A stretch of DNA of 64,000 bases from Thermoplasmatales archaeon. Lineage in GTDB: Archaea > Thermoplasmatota > Thermoplasmata > Thermoplasmatales > Thermoplasmataceae. Positions 1 through 8,582 of this stretch are shown here, piece by piece (position 1 is the first letter of the stretch; each line of letters opens with the position of its first letter). Below the pieces are notes generated by a model, which saw only the letters and a program-made list of their open reading frames with translations, ran no database searches and was not told where the DNA came from. The stretch is from the NCBI GenBank assembly GCA_016806715.1, contig CP060531.1:729966-793965 (forward strand), given 5' to 3'. The position numbers and the translations under genes are program-made.

Positions 1-212
1 TATGCAAGCAGTAAGGCACCAATGTAGATGAAAATGCTGTTGCCTGAGAAATTTGGTGGAATAGTGACATAAAGAGAAGCGAATGTGAATGCAAATATGC
101 CGACAGAGATAATCCCGGAAAGAATGGGATATAAAAAGACTCCCCTGTCTTTGGACACACTCTTTCTCACAAGTCTTGCAAGCCGCCATCCGGCCTTGAG
201 GTTCGCAAACAT
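1..212 (-). CDS. Membrane protein, DUF6159-like, 3' part beyond the window edge
   Basis: This is the first ~70 codons of a minus-strand gene that runs off the left edge. The ATG is at 212 and the frame stays open to base 1. The peptide starts MFANLKAGWRLARLVRKSV, then has the pattern FLYPILSGIISVGIF leading into a membrane segment (residues ~28-48) and a second hydrophobic stretch at ~60. A basic amphipathic start followed by a FPLLSG-like motif is typical of DUF6159 multi-spanning membrane proteins of unknown function. A TATA-like CTTTTAAT lies ~25 nt upstream (236-243), so the transcript may be leaderless. The family name is by eye from the N-terminus only. Confidence 0.6.
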   Translation of the reverse strand, partial: MFANLKAGWRLARLVRKSVSKDRGVFLYPILSGIISVGIFAFTFASLYVTIPPNFSGNSIFIYIGALLLA

Positions 213-466
213 TGAAACATTTATTTGAATAGGCTATTAAAAGATTACCTGCCCAATTTCGTTCCGGGAACTGAGTTGTTGGCGTATTGATTCTATTTCA
301 AGTGTTTTCGTATCTGACCGACTGCACGTCATCGTGTGTCATTTCACTTACTCGCATAAAAGGCGTTGATGGGGGCACACGTTTGACAACTCGAGTGCAC
401 TGGTTTTACCGCCTACCTCAATACTGATTTTATCATAGATACACATGCCAGTTACACCGGAAAACC

Positions 467-1441
467 TCATTTCTGTAACGAATCCCGCAATTTTCTTGCA
501 TTCTTTGAAAGCACCGCAAATTCTTCGACTGTCAATTGCTGTTTCGCGTCCGAAAGTGCATGGGCAGGATCGTTGTGCACCTCGATCTCAAGCATGTCAA
601 CGCCGGATACAACTGCAGCAAGGGCCATGGACTCAACGTACGCCCTGTTCCCTGCAGGATGGCTTGGATCAGCGCATACTGGAAGATGCGTTTTATCCCT
701 TAACACCGGCATCACGCCGATATCCATGGTGAACCTGGTACCGTCCTCGAACCCTCTCGTTCCACGGTAACACATAACAACATTGCCATTTCCTCCTGAA
801 AGAAGATATTCTGCCGAGTTGAGCCACTCCGACACCGTGTTGCCCATACCGTTTTTCAGGAGTACAGGTTTAGCTGTTTTACCCAGAAATTTCAGCATGG
901 AAAAATTCTGGGAGTTGCGTGATCCGACCTGCAACATGTCGACATCGTCCGCGAAGATGGGATAATCAGAGATGTCCATTATCTCGGAAACCACTGGAAG
1001 TCCTGTTGCATCTGACGCTCTCCTTAGAAGTTTTACTCCTTCCTTTCCAAGGCCCTGGAATGAGTATGGAGTTGTCCTGGGCTTGAATGCGCCCCCACGC
1101 AGCATGTCAGCTCCAAGATGCCTGACACTCTCGGCTATCTCCATTATTTGATCTTCGGATTCCACAGCGCATGGTCCTGCAGCGATGACCAGTCCTGTTC
1201 CTCCGACAGTTACCCCGCCAACTTCCACAGTTGTCCTTTCTGCCTTCATCTTTCTTGAATAGAGGCCGTTCTCCATTAAAATAGCCTCCATACCAACCAT
1301 TTCAGCCTGGTTTTCGGGAACGGAGTCTGTCAGGAATATGCGTTTTCCATAGAGCGTTAGTTCCCTGAAAGAGGAGGTTGAATCCAGGATCAAGTCCCTG
1401 ATCTTACCCTCAAACCTTTGACTAGCTGGAATCACGATCAA
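467..1441 (-). CDS. aroF: 3-deoxy-D-arabino-heptulosonate 7-phosphate (DAHP) synthase, type I-beta, with N-terminal regulatory-type domain
   Basis: Condenses phosphoenolpyruvate with erythrose 4-phosphate, the first step of the shikimate pathway. The barrel carries GPCAVE (residue ~89), GGAFKPRT, QVGSRNSQNF, PVLLKNG and DPSHPAG, the metal and substrate motifs of the type I-beta enzymes. About 75 residues precede the barrel. In relatives such as the Thermotoga maritima enzyme this region is a ferredoxin-like domain that mediates inhibition by Phe/Tyr. I chose the TTG at 1441 because a strong GGGAGGTG ribosome site sits just before it; a GTG at 1450 overlaps that site. The gene overlaps the end of the prephenate dehydrogenase gene by 20 bp, making it the last gene of a Tyr/Phe operon. 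A second, shorter DAHP synthase ends the trp operon at 42.1 kb. Confidence 0.93.
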   Translation of the reverse strand: MIVIPASQRFEGKIRDLILDSTSSFRELTLYGKRIFLTDSVPENQAEMVGMEAILMENGLYSRKMKAERTTVEVGGVTVGGTGLVIAAGPCAVESEDQIMEIAESVRHLGADMLRGGAFKPRTTPYSFQGLGKEGVKLLRRASDATGLPVVSEIMDISDYPIFADDVDMLQVGSRNSQNFSMLKFLGKTAKPVLLKNGMGNTVSEWLNSAEYLLSGGNGNVVMCYRGTRGFEDGTRFTMDIGVMPVLRDKTHLPVCADPSHPAGNRAYVESMALAAVVSGVDMLEIEVHNDPAHALSDAKQQLTVEEFAVLSKNARKLRDSLQK

Positions 1442-2093
1442 GAAATTCACCTCCCATATCAGCCAGGATTTCCCTGATCGTCGCATATGCCTTCCCTGAA
1501 AAGGGATTCAGCCTTATTGTATCCCGCATTACGATTTCACTCTGGAGTTCCGACACTTCAGCAAGTTTTGCAAGCGTATTCTTAGAACGCGTTGACACTA
1601 TCGTATCCTGGATCGACCTTGACGACAGTATTGAGATTATGTACGGGATGACCTGAAGCTGGATAGCCATTTCATCATGCTGCTGGGCACTCATAGGGAA
1701 AATATTGAACCCGGGAAAAAGGTCCTTCAACATGTCCAGGGTACCCTGCACTGAAATGTCAGAAATGAAGAGTATATTCCTTAGTGCCGGGTCACCAACT
1801 GAAAGAGGGCCAAAAAGTGGATGAATGCTGATAATCCCGTCTCTGAACTCCCTGAATGGTTCCTTCACCGAAGACATCTCAACTAGCAGCGCAGTTGAAT
1901 GGTAATTTTTAATGACCTTGATCGCAACCCGGACCGGGACTGCCAGGAAAACAATGTCTGAAGACCGAATTTCTGGTTCAAGCATATCGCTGTTATCCAT
2001 ATCTATTCCAACTACCGTATGGCCATTCTCCCTGAACATGGTTGAGAGCAGTCTGCCCAGTCTCCCTCCAGACCCGAGAACAATGATCCTCAT
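1422..2093 (-). CDS. tyrA: Prephenate dehydrogenase
   Basis: NAD(P)-dependent oxidative decarboxylation of prephenate to 4-hydroxyphenylpyruvate for tyrosine. The protein starts MRIIVLGSGGRLGRLL, a GxGGxxG dinucleotide fold, followed by an acidic residue after the second strand (VGIDMDN). The catalytic-region motif SIHPLFGP lies near residue 95, and QxHDEMAIQLQ matches the family's HDxxMAxxQ region. At 223 aa it is shorter than typical 270-290 aa enzymes, so part of the helical C-terminal dimerisation domain is reduced. Its start overlaps the chorismate mutase stop (2090-2093, ATGA), so the two are probably translationally coupled. Product: high confidence; cofactor preference is not visible. 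Confidence 0.88.
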   Translation of the reverse strand: MRIIVLGSGGRLGRLLSTMFRENGHTVVGIDMDNSDMLEPEIRSSDIVFLAVPVRVAIKVIKNYHSTALLVEMSSVKEPFREFRDGIISIHPLFGPLSVGDPALRNILFISDISVQGTLDMLKDLFPGFNIFPMSAQQHDEMAIQLQVIPYIISILSSRSIQDTIVSTRSKNTLAKLAEVSELQSEIVMRDTIRLNPFSGKAYATIREILADMGGEFLDRDSS

Positions 2094-2701
2094 TCTGTCA
2101 CCACCCTGACCGTTTTTATGCTTCCCCGCTTGGCGAAAATATCTGCGGGTATTTTCATTGCATTACTGTCCAGTATACTGATATTGCAACTGTTATCCGT
2201 TTTCCCAATGCACACCTTCACATCGTACGTGTTGCACTCACCGTCTATTATATGGGCACCGCGAAGTGATGCCTCAAGCAGGAAGGTGTTTTCACCGGTG
2301 CAGCTCGAGAAAACTTCCGATCCGGGGCTGCATAAGATCATTGCGCACATACGTTCGAGTGCTTCCCGATCACCATTCACACAGACGTTCCGTTCCGGAG
2401 TGTATTTTCCTGATTCTCCGGCCGATTCACGGGTTTCAGCCAGAATGGTCAGTTCAAAGAGCAGATTCAGGAAACTTCTTGCATCAGCGGAAATATCTCC
2501 AAGGCCCTGGATCACCTTCAGTTCCCTTTTCCTGTCTCTCACCGGCATCTTGAGTTCTTCCTTTGCCTTTAATATCCTGCCGGCAAGCTCCATCCGTTCC
2601 TGAAAAAGGGAAATCATGTCCCTTGTATTATTCAGCAGTTCATTCCTGAGTGTATCTATCGTTTCTTTGGGAAAAATCTCTTTGCCTATAAAGTAAACCA
2701 C
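2090..2701 (-). CDS. Chorismate mutase (AroQ class) with an unrecognised C-terminal domain
   Basis: The N-terminal ~90 residues match the AroQ helical chorismate mutase pattern: TIDTLRNELL, LFQERMELAGRILKAK, then PVRDRKREL, supplying the Arg/Lys/Glu residues that hold chorismate. Residues ~100-203 form a second part that I do not recognise. It is rich in Cys and beta-like, and contains VCVNGDREALERMCAMIL and KIPADIFAKRGSIKTVRVV. It is not the ACT domain of P-proteins as far as I can see, and no prephenate dehydratase motifs are present. The start is a GTG at 2701. It heads the minus-strand operon with tyrA and the DAHP synthase, giving a short branch to tyrosine. A mirror sequence lies in its promoter at 2716-2730. 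Confidence 0.82.
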   Translation of the reverse strand: MVYFIGKEIFPKETIDTLRNELLNNTRDMISLFQERMELAGRILKAKEELKMPVRDRKRELKVIQGLGDISADARSFLNLLFELTILAETRESAGESGKYTPERNVCVNGDREALERMCAMILCSPGSEVFSSCTGENTFLLEASLRGAHIIDGECNTYDVKVCIGKTDNSCNISILDSNAMKIPADIFAKRGSIKTVRVVTE

Positions 2702-2715
2702 TTCTTGTCTTTTCC

Positions 2716-2730
2716 ATTATCCGTGATAAT
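2716..2730 (-). promoter_or_regulatory. Inverted repeat in the chorismate mutase operon promoter
   Basis: ATTATC-CGT-GATAAT, two 6-bp arms with a 3-bp centre, lies 15-29 nt before the GTG start. On the minus strand a TATA-like TTTTATAG sits at about 2740-2748, so the repeat would fall at the expected transcription start. This placement suits a repressor site; the regulator is unknown. Confidence 0.4.
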
Positions 2731-2805
2731 GTTTAGCACTATAAAACTTTCTGTCTGCTTACACCCTGCATATGGTTACAATTGCCCGGAATGCAGCTTT
2801 TCACG

Positions 2806-3585
2806 CTAATTTGTCCGGGCTGGACCAGCTTCTGAGGGGAGTACTATGGTTTCACGCCAACTGGGAAAAGTGTTTCTTATCCTGAAGTGTATTCCAGTCG
2901 CGATCGCTATTTCTAGGGCTTTTCTGTGTATAAGCGTTGACCCGGAATCAACCATTGCCAGGAGATTTTCTGCACTTATCCTGTCCATGAAAACTGCATC
3001 GCCTGATTTTTTCGGGTCCGATGTCATGACGCCATCGACGTCCTTGAATAGGCATACGTATCCTGCCCCGAGCTTTGAGGCTATTGCCATTGCCGTTATA
3101 TCGCTGCCTCCCCTTCCGAGAGTGGTTACCTCTCCTTCACGGGTTATTCCCTGGAAACCGGATATTACGGGTACGTATCCATTCCTTATGGCAGCCAGTA
3201 TGCGTTCTTCCCCGATCTCAATTATGGAGGCTTTTCCATAATTAGAATCCGTGACTATCCCCGCCATCTGACCCGTCAGAGGCATGGCCCTTATTCCTGA
3301 TGAGCTCAGTATCCCTGAAAAGACCACAGCACTTATGATCTCTCCGCAAGAAAGCAGCAGGTCCAGATCTTTCCAGGGGATCGTTGATGTACCACTGACC
3401 AGTGAAAGCAGAGTGTCCGTAGAATATGGATCTCCGTTTCTCCCCATTGCAGAGACAACTACAACCGGGTTGAATTGCCTCGCAAGAGCATCTCTTACGT
3501 GGGATGCTGCGTATATTCGGCCCCGTTCAGACGATAGAGATGAACCGCCGAATTTAAGGACTGCAATATTTCCAAATGGGCTCAT
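2806..3585 (-). CDS. lysC: Aspartate kinase, short form without ACT domains
   Basis: Phosphorylates aspartate to start the Asp-family pathway (Lys/Thr/Met). The N-terminus carries VLKFGGSSLSS, the amino-acid-kinase signature. TLGRGGSDITAMAIA is the aspartokinase GRGGSD motif, and FKDVDGVMTSDPK is the nucleotide-binding loop. The frame stops at 259 aa, right after the catalytic domain. Usual aspartate kinases are 400-470 aa because of two C-terminal ACT domains that sense lysine or threonine, so this enzyme should lack that type of feedback. The gene overlaps the upstream semialdehyde dehydrogenase by ATGA (3582-3585), giving enzymes 1 and 2 of the pathway in one operon. Confidence 0.88.
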   Translation of the reverse strand: MSPFGNIAVLKFGGSSLSSERGRIYAASHVRDALARQFNPVVVVSAMGRNGDPYSTDTLLSLVSGTSTIPWKDLDLLLSCGEIISAVVFSGILSSSGIRAMPLTGQMAGIVTDSNYGKASIIEIGEERILAAIRNGYVPVISGFQGITREGEVTTLGRGGSDITAMAIASKLGAGYVCLFKDVDGVMTSDPKKSGDAVFMDRISAENLLAMVDSGSTLIHRKALEIAIATGIHFRIRNTFPSWRETIVLPSEAGPARTN

Positions 3586-4649
3586 CGTTCCTCCGGGATC
3601 TTAATACTCTCTTTACCATCAGATCTACTTCCCGCAAGAAGCTCGGCTATCTGAACCGCGTTCCATGCTGCACCCTTCAATATGTTATCTGCCACAACAA
3701 ACATCCAGATAGCCCTGCTGTCGGATAGATCCTGCCGTATACGGCCTATGTAGACATCCCCAGTGCTTTCGGCCATTCTTGGGTGCGGGAATACCTCATT
3801 CTTGATGTCGTCGGCGACTATTATACCCGGGGATGCAGCAAGAATTTCTCTTACATGTTCTGGCTTCACTTCATTCCTGAATCTTACCAAAACGGATTCC
3901 GAATGCCCTCGAATTACAGGCACCCGGACAGCAGTTGGGCTGATTCTCAGGTCTGGCATGGAAAGTATCTTCCTGGACTCGTTGACTATTTTTATCTCTT
4001 CCAGGGTGTATCCATTGCCTGTGAACGCATCACACTGCGGCAGGACATTGTACTCCATAGGGTAATGCCTGTGTTTTCCCGGCAGTGGAAAGATGTCATC
4101 TTCTATGCCTGCATTCAGAAGCCCATTTATTCCCTTCTGCCCCATTCCGCTCACTGCCTGGTACGTTGACAAATATACGCTGTCTATCCCCAGCTGCTTG
4201 AGCGGGTTCAGGGCAACAACAAGCTGTATTGTCGAGCAGTTCGGGTTGGAAATAATTCCCCGGTTGTAGAAGACAGCTTCCGGATTGACTTCTGGTACGA
4301 CGAGTGGAACGCTTTCATCCATCCTGTAAGCGCTGCTGTTATCTATGACCACGGCACCTGCCGATACCATGCGTCCTGCGTATGATCTTGACGCATCTGC
4401 CCCCGCACTGAAAAGAGCAATGTCAGTTCCTGAAAAATCCGCTTCTTCTGCATCTATTACAGGTATGTCTCTGCCACTGAACTGCAGAACTGTTCCTGCT
4501 GATTTACCACTCGCGAGCAGTAGCAGGCGCGCCACTGGAAAATGCCGGCGCTCAAGCGTCTGTATCATTGCCCTTCCGACAGCACCTGTAGCACCGAGAA
4601 TTGTGACATTATATGTATCTTTAGCGCTTATGCCCACAAGTCCAAGCAT
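3582..4649 (-). CDS. asd: Aspartate-semialdehyde dehydrogenase
   Basis: Reduces aspartyl phosphate to aspartate semialdehyde with NADPH. Visible are the Rossmann loop ILGATGAVGRAM (residues ~18-29), the SSAYRMDESVPLVVPEVN segment, and the active site NPNCSTIQ around residue 137, whose Cys carries the thioacyl intermediate. RVPVIRGHSESV near residue 245 is the conserved substrate-binding/catalytic His region. The length of 355 aa fits the family. The listed ATG at 4649 adds ~10 residues before the first strand; a start near residue 9 is possible. It precedes and overlaps the aspartate kinase gene. Confidence 0.93.
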   Translation of the reverse strand: MLGLVGISAKDTYNVTILGATGAVGRAMIQTLERRHFPVARLLLLASGKSAGTVLQFSGRDIPVIDAEEADFSGTDIALFSAGADASRSYAGRMVSAGAVVIDNSSAYRMDESVPLVVPEVNPEAVFYNRGIISNPNCSTIQLVVALNPLKQLGIDSVYLSTYQAVSGMGQKGINGLLNAGIEDDIFPLPGKHRHYPMEYNVLPQCDAFTGNGYTLEEIKIVNESRKILSMPDLRISPTAVRVPVIRGHSESVLVRFRNEVKPEHVREILAASPGIIVADDIKNEVFPHPRMAESTGDVYIGRIRQDLSDSRAIWMFVVADNILKGAAWNAVQIAELLAGSRSDGKESIKIPEER

Positions 4650-4914
4650 ATTTCAATGAATTTATCTTTCACTGATAATATTATTACTCACGCGAATACG
4701 TATCGGTGATTGCTTGAACGGCTGGAGTTGCGGCACCTGGGGTACTGGGTTCTTTCCTGCTCCGCCTAGATCATGAGCCATTTCAGTAGAATAGCGATTG
4801 ATTACGAACGGCGTAAAAGTTATATAACCTGTTAACTATGAATATATATGCCCTCCCAATATTGCTTATTGCGCGTTTCTGGGGAGGACATGCGGATTTT
4901 ATGGTAGTGAAATC
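4650..4914. promoter_or_regulatory. Divergent promoter region between asd and glyA
   Basis: Two TATA-like elements face glyA: AGTTATATAAC near 4817-4827 and GAATATATATG near 4840-4850. A strong Shine-Dalgarno-like GGGGAGG at 4881-4887 stands 2 nt before an ATG opening a five-codon ORF (4890-4907, MRILW then TAG), which ends 7 nt before the glyA ATG. CCTCCC at ~4852-4857 could pair with the GGGGAGG and mask it. Confidence 0.45.
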
Positions 4915-6090
4915 ATGGTTAGCATTCTGGATTATGTAAAGCAACACGATGCCTATAGAGACAAAACACTCAATCTGCAGGCATCCGAGAATATTATCAG
5001 CCCGGATGTGAGAACGGCGTTGTCGTCTGACCTCAATTCCCGTTACTCACTGATTGAGGAATCCACCGGAGAGAATGCCTATGGTGGGACAAGGTATTCC
5101 GAGGAGATACTTGAAGCCACGACTGGTCTTGCTTCGCATGTCTTCGGGGCAAAGCATGCCGAAGTGCGGCCCATGGGCGGGCACATAGCTGCAATAGTTG
5201 CTCTCCTCTCCCTTACAAAAAGGAAGAGGAACATAATGGCCATACCTGAAAAATTCGGCGGATATACCGGATACACGCAGGACTACCTGCCTGATATACT
5301 ATCCCTTCACAGTTACGACATCCCGTTCGACGCAGAGACGCAGTCAGTTGATGCCGAGAAGCTTGAGGAATCTATGGTCCAGGTGCAGCCAGATGTAATA
5401 ATCCTCGGGCAGTCATTCTTCCTCAGGCCCTATGACATGAAATTCATCAGGAAAATTTCTAGAGAATACAATTGTCATGTGATTTATGATGCCTCCCATG
5501 TTATGGGACTCATTGCCGGTGGAGCATTCCAGCCTGATGCCCTTGAAAACTCTGATATCCTGCTTGGCTCAACACATAAAACTTTCTTCGGGCCGCAGGG
5601 TTCCATAATGCTCACCAATGATGATGAGATTTATGCGAACATGGAGAAAAACCTGACCTGGAGGACAATAGACAATTATCATATAGCGAGGGTTGCAGGA
5701 TTGGGTGTTGCACTGGAAGAGATGTCCAGGCACGGGAAGGAGTATGCGGGGAGCGTGATCAGGAATTCAAAAGCGCTGGGAAAGGAACTCTCCTCACTTG
5801 GCATGCCCGTAATGCATTCACCCTGGTACTCTGAATCACACCAGCTTCACGTGAATCCCGAAGGCCTGGAAAAGTTTGGCCTGGACAGGGCATCCCTAAG
5901 CAAGAGGCTTGAAAAAAATAATATAATTGTCGACCGGGAAGGGAGAATCGGGACAGCGGAGATGACCAGGATGGGAATAAATGAAACGGGAATTGTTGCC
6001 GGTCTGGTGTGGGATGCAGCAAACGGAAAAGATGTAAAAGATCAGGTTAAAGAGTTAATTAGCCATAAAGAGTTGCAATACTGGAGATAA
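4915..6090 (+). CDS. glyA: Serine hydroxymethyltransferase-family PLP enzyme
   Basis: Most likely interconverts serine and glycine using a folate or pterin C1 carrier. The sequence has the SHMT hallmarks: LNLQASENIISPDV (residues ~19-32), ENAYGGTRYSEEIL, YDASHVMGLIAGGAF with the PLP-contacting Asp/His, and GSTHKTFFGPQG with the Schiff-base lysine at about residue 223. The 391-aa length is slightly below the bacterial norm of ~415. The ATG at 4915 has only a weak GTGA site; a strong ribosome site further upstream serves a five-codon ORF instead (see promoter entry). The CBS/HPF-like gene follows after 5 nt and tldD-tldE after that, so the four genes probably form one transcript. A related aldolase function cannot be excluded. 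Confidence 0.88.
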   Translation: MVSILDYVKQHDAYRDKTLNLQASENIISPDVRTALSSDLNSRYSLIEESTGENAYGGTRYSEEILEATTGLASHVFGAKHAEVRPMGGHIAAIVALLSLTKRKRNIMAIPEKFGGYTGYTQDYLPDILSLHSYDIPFDAETQSVDAEKLEESMVQVQPDVIILGQSFFLRPYDMKFIRKISREYNCHVIYDASHVMGLIAGGAFQPDALENSDILLGSTHKTFFGPQGSIMLTNDDEIYANMEKNLTWRTIDNYHIARVAGLGVALEEMSRHGKEYAGSVIRNSKALGKELSSLGMPVMHSPWYSESHQLHVNPEGLEKFGLDRASLSKRLEKNNIIVDREGRIGTAEMTRMGINETGIVAGLVWDAANGKDVKDQVKELISHKELQYWR

Positions 6091-6095
6091 TCATT

Positions 6096-7190
6096 ATGAA
6101 AGTGAACGAAGCTATGACAACAGAAACTGTGGTCCTGAACAAGGATGCACGGGTCTCGGAAGCCCTGTCAAAAATGAACGAACTCAGAATTCACCAGATA
6201 CCGGTTGTGTCCGGGAATGAATACCTTGGTGTCATAAGTTACTCTGAAATGCTCAGGAGAAGAAGCCTTCAGCTGATGGCAAAAGTTGAGAATTTTATCA
6301 TAAACACCCCTACAACTACGCCTTCCACGGACATACTTGATGTTGTGAAGATGTTAAGGGACTCTGGAGTCAATGCACTCCCGGTCATTGATAAGAAAAA
6401 GCTGGTCGGCATTATCTCAAGGCTTGACATACTCAGGAAGATAGAGTCCATATATGATCTCTCAGGGTCGAGAAATTCCCAGATCATGTCCGATAATCCA
6501 ATAGTTGTGGAGGAAGATGAAACGACTGATGTGGCTGCCGATCACATGAGGGACATGGGGGAATCAGAGATACCTGTGGTGGACAAAAACGGGAAGTTGT
6601 CGGGAATCCTCAGGATGGACAGCATAGTTGCTGCGGTCAAGCAGGGGAAGGACAGGGTCAGGTATGGAGAGTACATCGGTTACAGCGACAAGGTGAAGGT
6701 GGCTGCCGGATCGATCAGCGACTCCCCGCTGTCGGTGAAACTGTTCGATCCGGTAAAGGAATCCAGCGAGCTGATGGCAAAACACAACGTGCACATAGTA
6801 CCTGTTGTTGACGATGAACAGCGGGTTGTCGGCATAGTTGGAGTTTCAGACATTCTTGACCTTATCTCCCCTGGTGAAGAGAAGGAGGGTGTTCTGATAG
6901 AGGTTAGCGGACTCACACCGGATGATGATGACCTCTACGACATAACCTATTTCTTGAGCAGCAAGTTTACGACAAAATTTGCCAAATTATCGGGTCATAA
7001 CACCGGAAAACTGAATATACACGTAATAAAGTACAAGGAGTCCGGGGGGATAAAATACTCGATCAGGACACGCCTCATGTCTGGAAACATATCAATGACA
7101 GAAAGTTCAGCAGACTGGAACTTTGGTAAATGCCTCTCAGCGGTCTTTGACGGCTATGAGGCAAGGATAAGGAAGGAGAAGGAGAGGTAG
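6096..7190 (+). CDS. Four-CBS-domain protein with HPF/S30AE-like C-terminal domain (possible ribosome hibernation factor)
   Basis: Residues 1-265 hold four CBS repeats, each ending in a GIIS/GVIS/GILR/GIVGVSDIL-type strand-helix and each with the IPVV/ALPVID/IPVVD/VPVVD core. CBS pairs bind adenine nucleotides. The remaining ~100 residues (from VLIEVSGLTPDDDDL) lack CBS features. They show a beta-alpha-beta-beta pattern with a Lys/Arg-rich last helix (YEARIRKEKER), resembling the ribosome-binding HPF/S30AE fold. CBS-domain proteins have been reported as ribosome hibernation factors in other archaea, so an energy-sensing ribosome role is a fair inference, not proven here. It lies 5 nt after glyA and its stop abuts the tldD ATG. 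Confidence 0.75.
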   Translation: MKVNEAMTTETVVLNKDARVSEALSKMNELRIHQIPVVSGNEYLGVISYSEMLRRRSLQLMAKVENFIINTPTTTPSTDILDVVKMLRDSGVNALPVIDKKKLVGIISRLDILRKIESIYDLSGSRNSQIMSDNPIVVEEDETTDVAADHMRDMGESEIPVVDKNGKLSGILRMDSIVAAVKQGKDRVRYGEYIGYSDKVKVAAGSISDSPLSVKLFDPVKESSELMAKHNVHIVPVVDDEQRVVGIVGVSDILDLISPGEEKEGVLIEVSGLTPDDDDLYDITYFLSSKFTTKFAKLSGHNTGKLNIHVIKYKESGGIKYSIRTRLMSGNISMTESSADWNFGKCLSAVFDGYEARIRKEKER

Positions 7191-8576
7191 ATGCCGGGAG
7201 AACTCATAGACCGGATCGTCAGCTACACCTCCGGAATATCCAGGTTTTCCGATGCAAGGTTCATGAGTGTAGGATCCAAGGGAATTGCCTATCGGAACGG
7301 AGAGTTTGAGGGGATGGAATCCTCTGAGACCTCCGGTTATGCAATAAGGATGGTAAATGAATCCATGGCATTTGCGTATACCGATTCAGAAGACTGGGCC
7401 GACATAAAGGCAAAGATCGACTTGCTCCTCCCAAAGACGAGAAGACAGGGGAAGAACCGGATAAGTGAGACTGATCCTGTAAGGGCTTCGTGGAAAGTGG
7501 ATCAGAAGAAAAAGATCGAGGACATGTCGGTTGAGGAGAGGATAGAGATTGCCAGGGGGCATGACAGGCTGCTGGATGATCTCGGTGCAACAGTAAGGAT
7601 GAATTTCATCGGTGACAAGAAGATACTGCAGTCATACCGTGATTCCGGCGGAACCGCTATCGATGCCGAGATATCAAGGGTGTCTTACTACTATGTGTTC
7701 GGAGTTTTTGAAAATGGACAGTTTGAACAGTCAACAGGACAGTTCGGTTCAACATCAGGGTACGAGTACCTTGACTCACTGAAACTAGAGGATAGGCTAA
7801 GGTCTGAGGTTAAGGCACTCAGGGAAAACCTGTCCGCTCCATCACTCAAGCCGGGAAAGTATGATCTCATAGTAGGACCTGAGATTTCAGGCATCGTCGC
7901 TCACGAATCCTGTGGACATCCGACGGAATATGACCGTATAATCGGACGTGAGGGTGCCCTGGCGGGTGAATCATTTCTCACAGGAAAGGAATTCCCATAC
8001 AGGGTCGGGTCAGATGCAGTAAGCATAATTGATGATCCCACAATGCCGATGAGTTACGGTTTCTATGAATACGACGATGAGGGGATAAGGGCAAGGAAGA
8101 GGTACCTGTACAGGAAAGGCTACACGGACGAATTCATCCTGAACAGGGAAAGCGCAGCTATACTTGGCGTTGAACCAAACGGCGGCGGTCGATCCTCTTC
8201 CTGGAACATGGAGCCCCTGGCCCGGATGAGTACCACATATATCGAACCCGGAGACCATGAGATCGAGGAACTTTTTGAGGGCGTAAAGAGTGGAGTGTAC
8301 ATGAAATCCTTCACGGAATGGAACATTGACGACATAAGGTTTAACGAGAAATACGTTGGAAAAGAGTCATACCTGGTGGAAAACGGACAGATTAAGGGGA
8401 GGGTAAGGCGGCCAACCCTCGAGACCAACACCATCAAGTTTTACAGTTCAATAGATGCAGTGGCCAGGGACCTCGAGTTTACAGCAGGGAGTTGCGGCAA
8501 GGGAGAGCCCATGCAGGGCGTGGACGTATGGATGGGCGGACCGCACGCGAGACTTAGGGATATTTATCTGAAATAG
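7191..8576 (+). CDS. tldD: Metalloprotease TldD
   Basis: Catalytic half of the TldD/TldE heterodimer, a zinc protease that digests unfolded peptides inside a closed chamber. The zinc motif HESCGHPTEYDR (HExxGHxxExD type) is at about residue 237. The C-terminal region contains the family pattern around MQGVDVWMGGPHARLRDI, including the third metal-ligand segment (FTAGSCGKGEPMQG). The length of 461 aa is standard. The ATG directly follows the TAG stop of the CBS protein, and tldE follows after 6 nt, so the pair is co-expressed. Confidence 0.93.
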   Translation: MPGELIDRIVSYTSGISRFSDARFMSVGSKGIAYRNGEFEGMESSETSGYAIRMVNESMAFAYTDSEDWADIKAKIDLLLPKTRRQGKNRISETDPVRASWKVDQKKKIEDMSVEERIEIARGHDRLLDDLGATVRMNFIGDKKILQSYRDSGGTAIDAEISRVSYYYVFGVFENGQFEQSTGQFGSTSGYEYLDSLKLEDRLRSEVKALRENLSAPSLKPGKYDLIVGPEISGIVAHESCGHPTEYDRIIGREGALAGESFLTGKEFPYRVGSDAVSIIDDPTMPMSYGFYEYDDEGIRARKRYLYRKGYTDEFILNRESAAILGVEPNGGGRSSSWNMEPLARMSTTYIEPGDHEIEELFEGVKSGVYMKSFTEWNIDDIRFNEKYVGKESYLVENGQIKGRVRRPTLETNTIKFYSSIDAVARDLEFTAGSCGKGEPMQGVDVWMGGPHARLRDIYLK

Positions 8577-8582
8577 GGTGAT

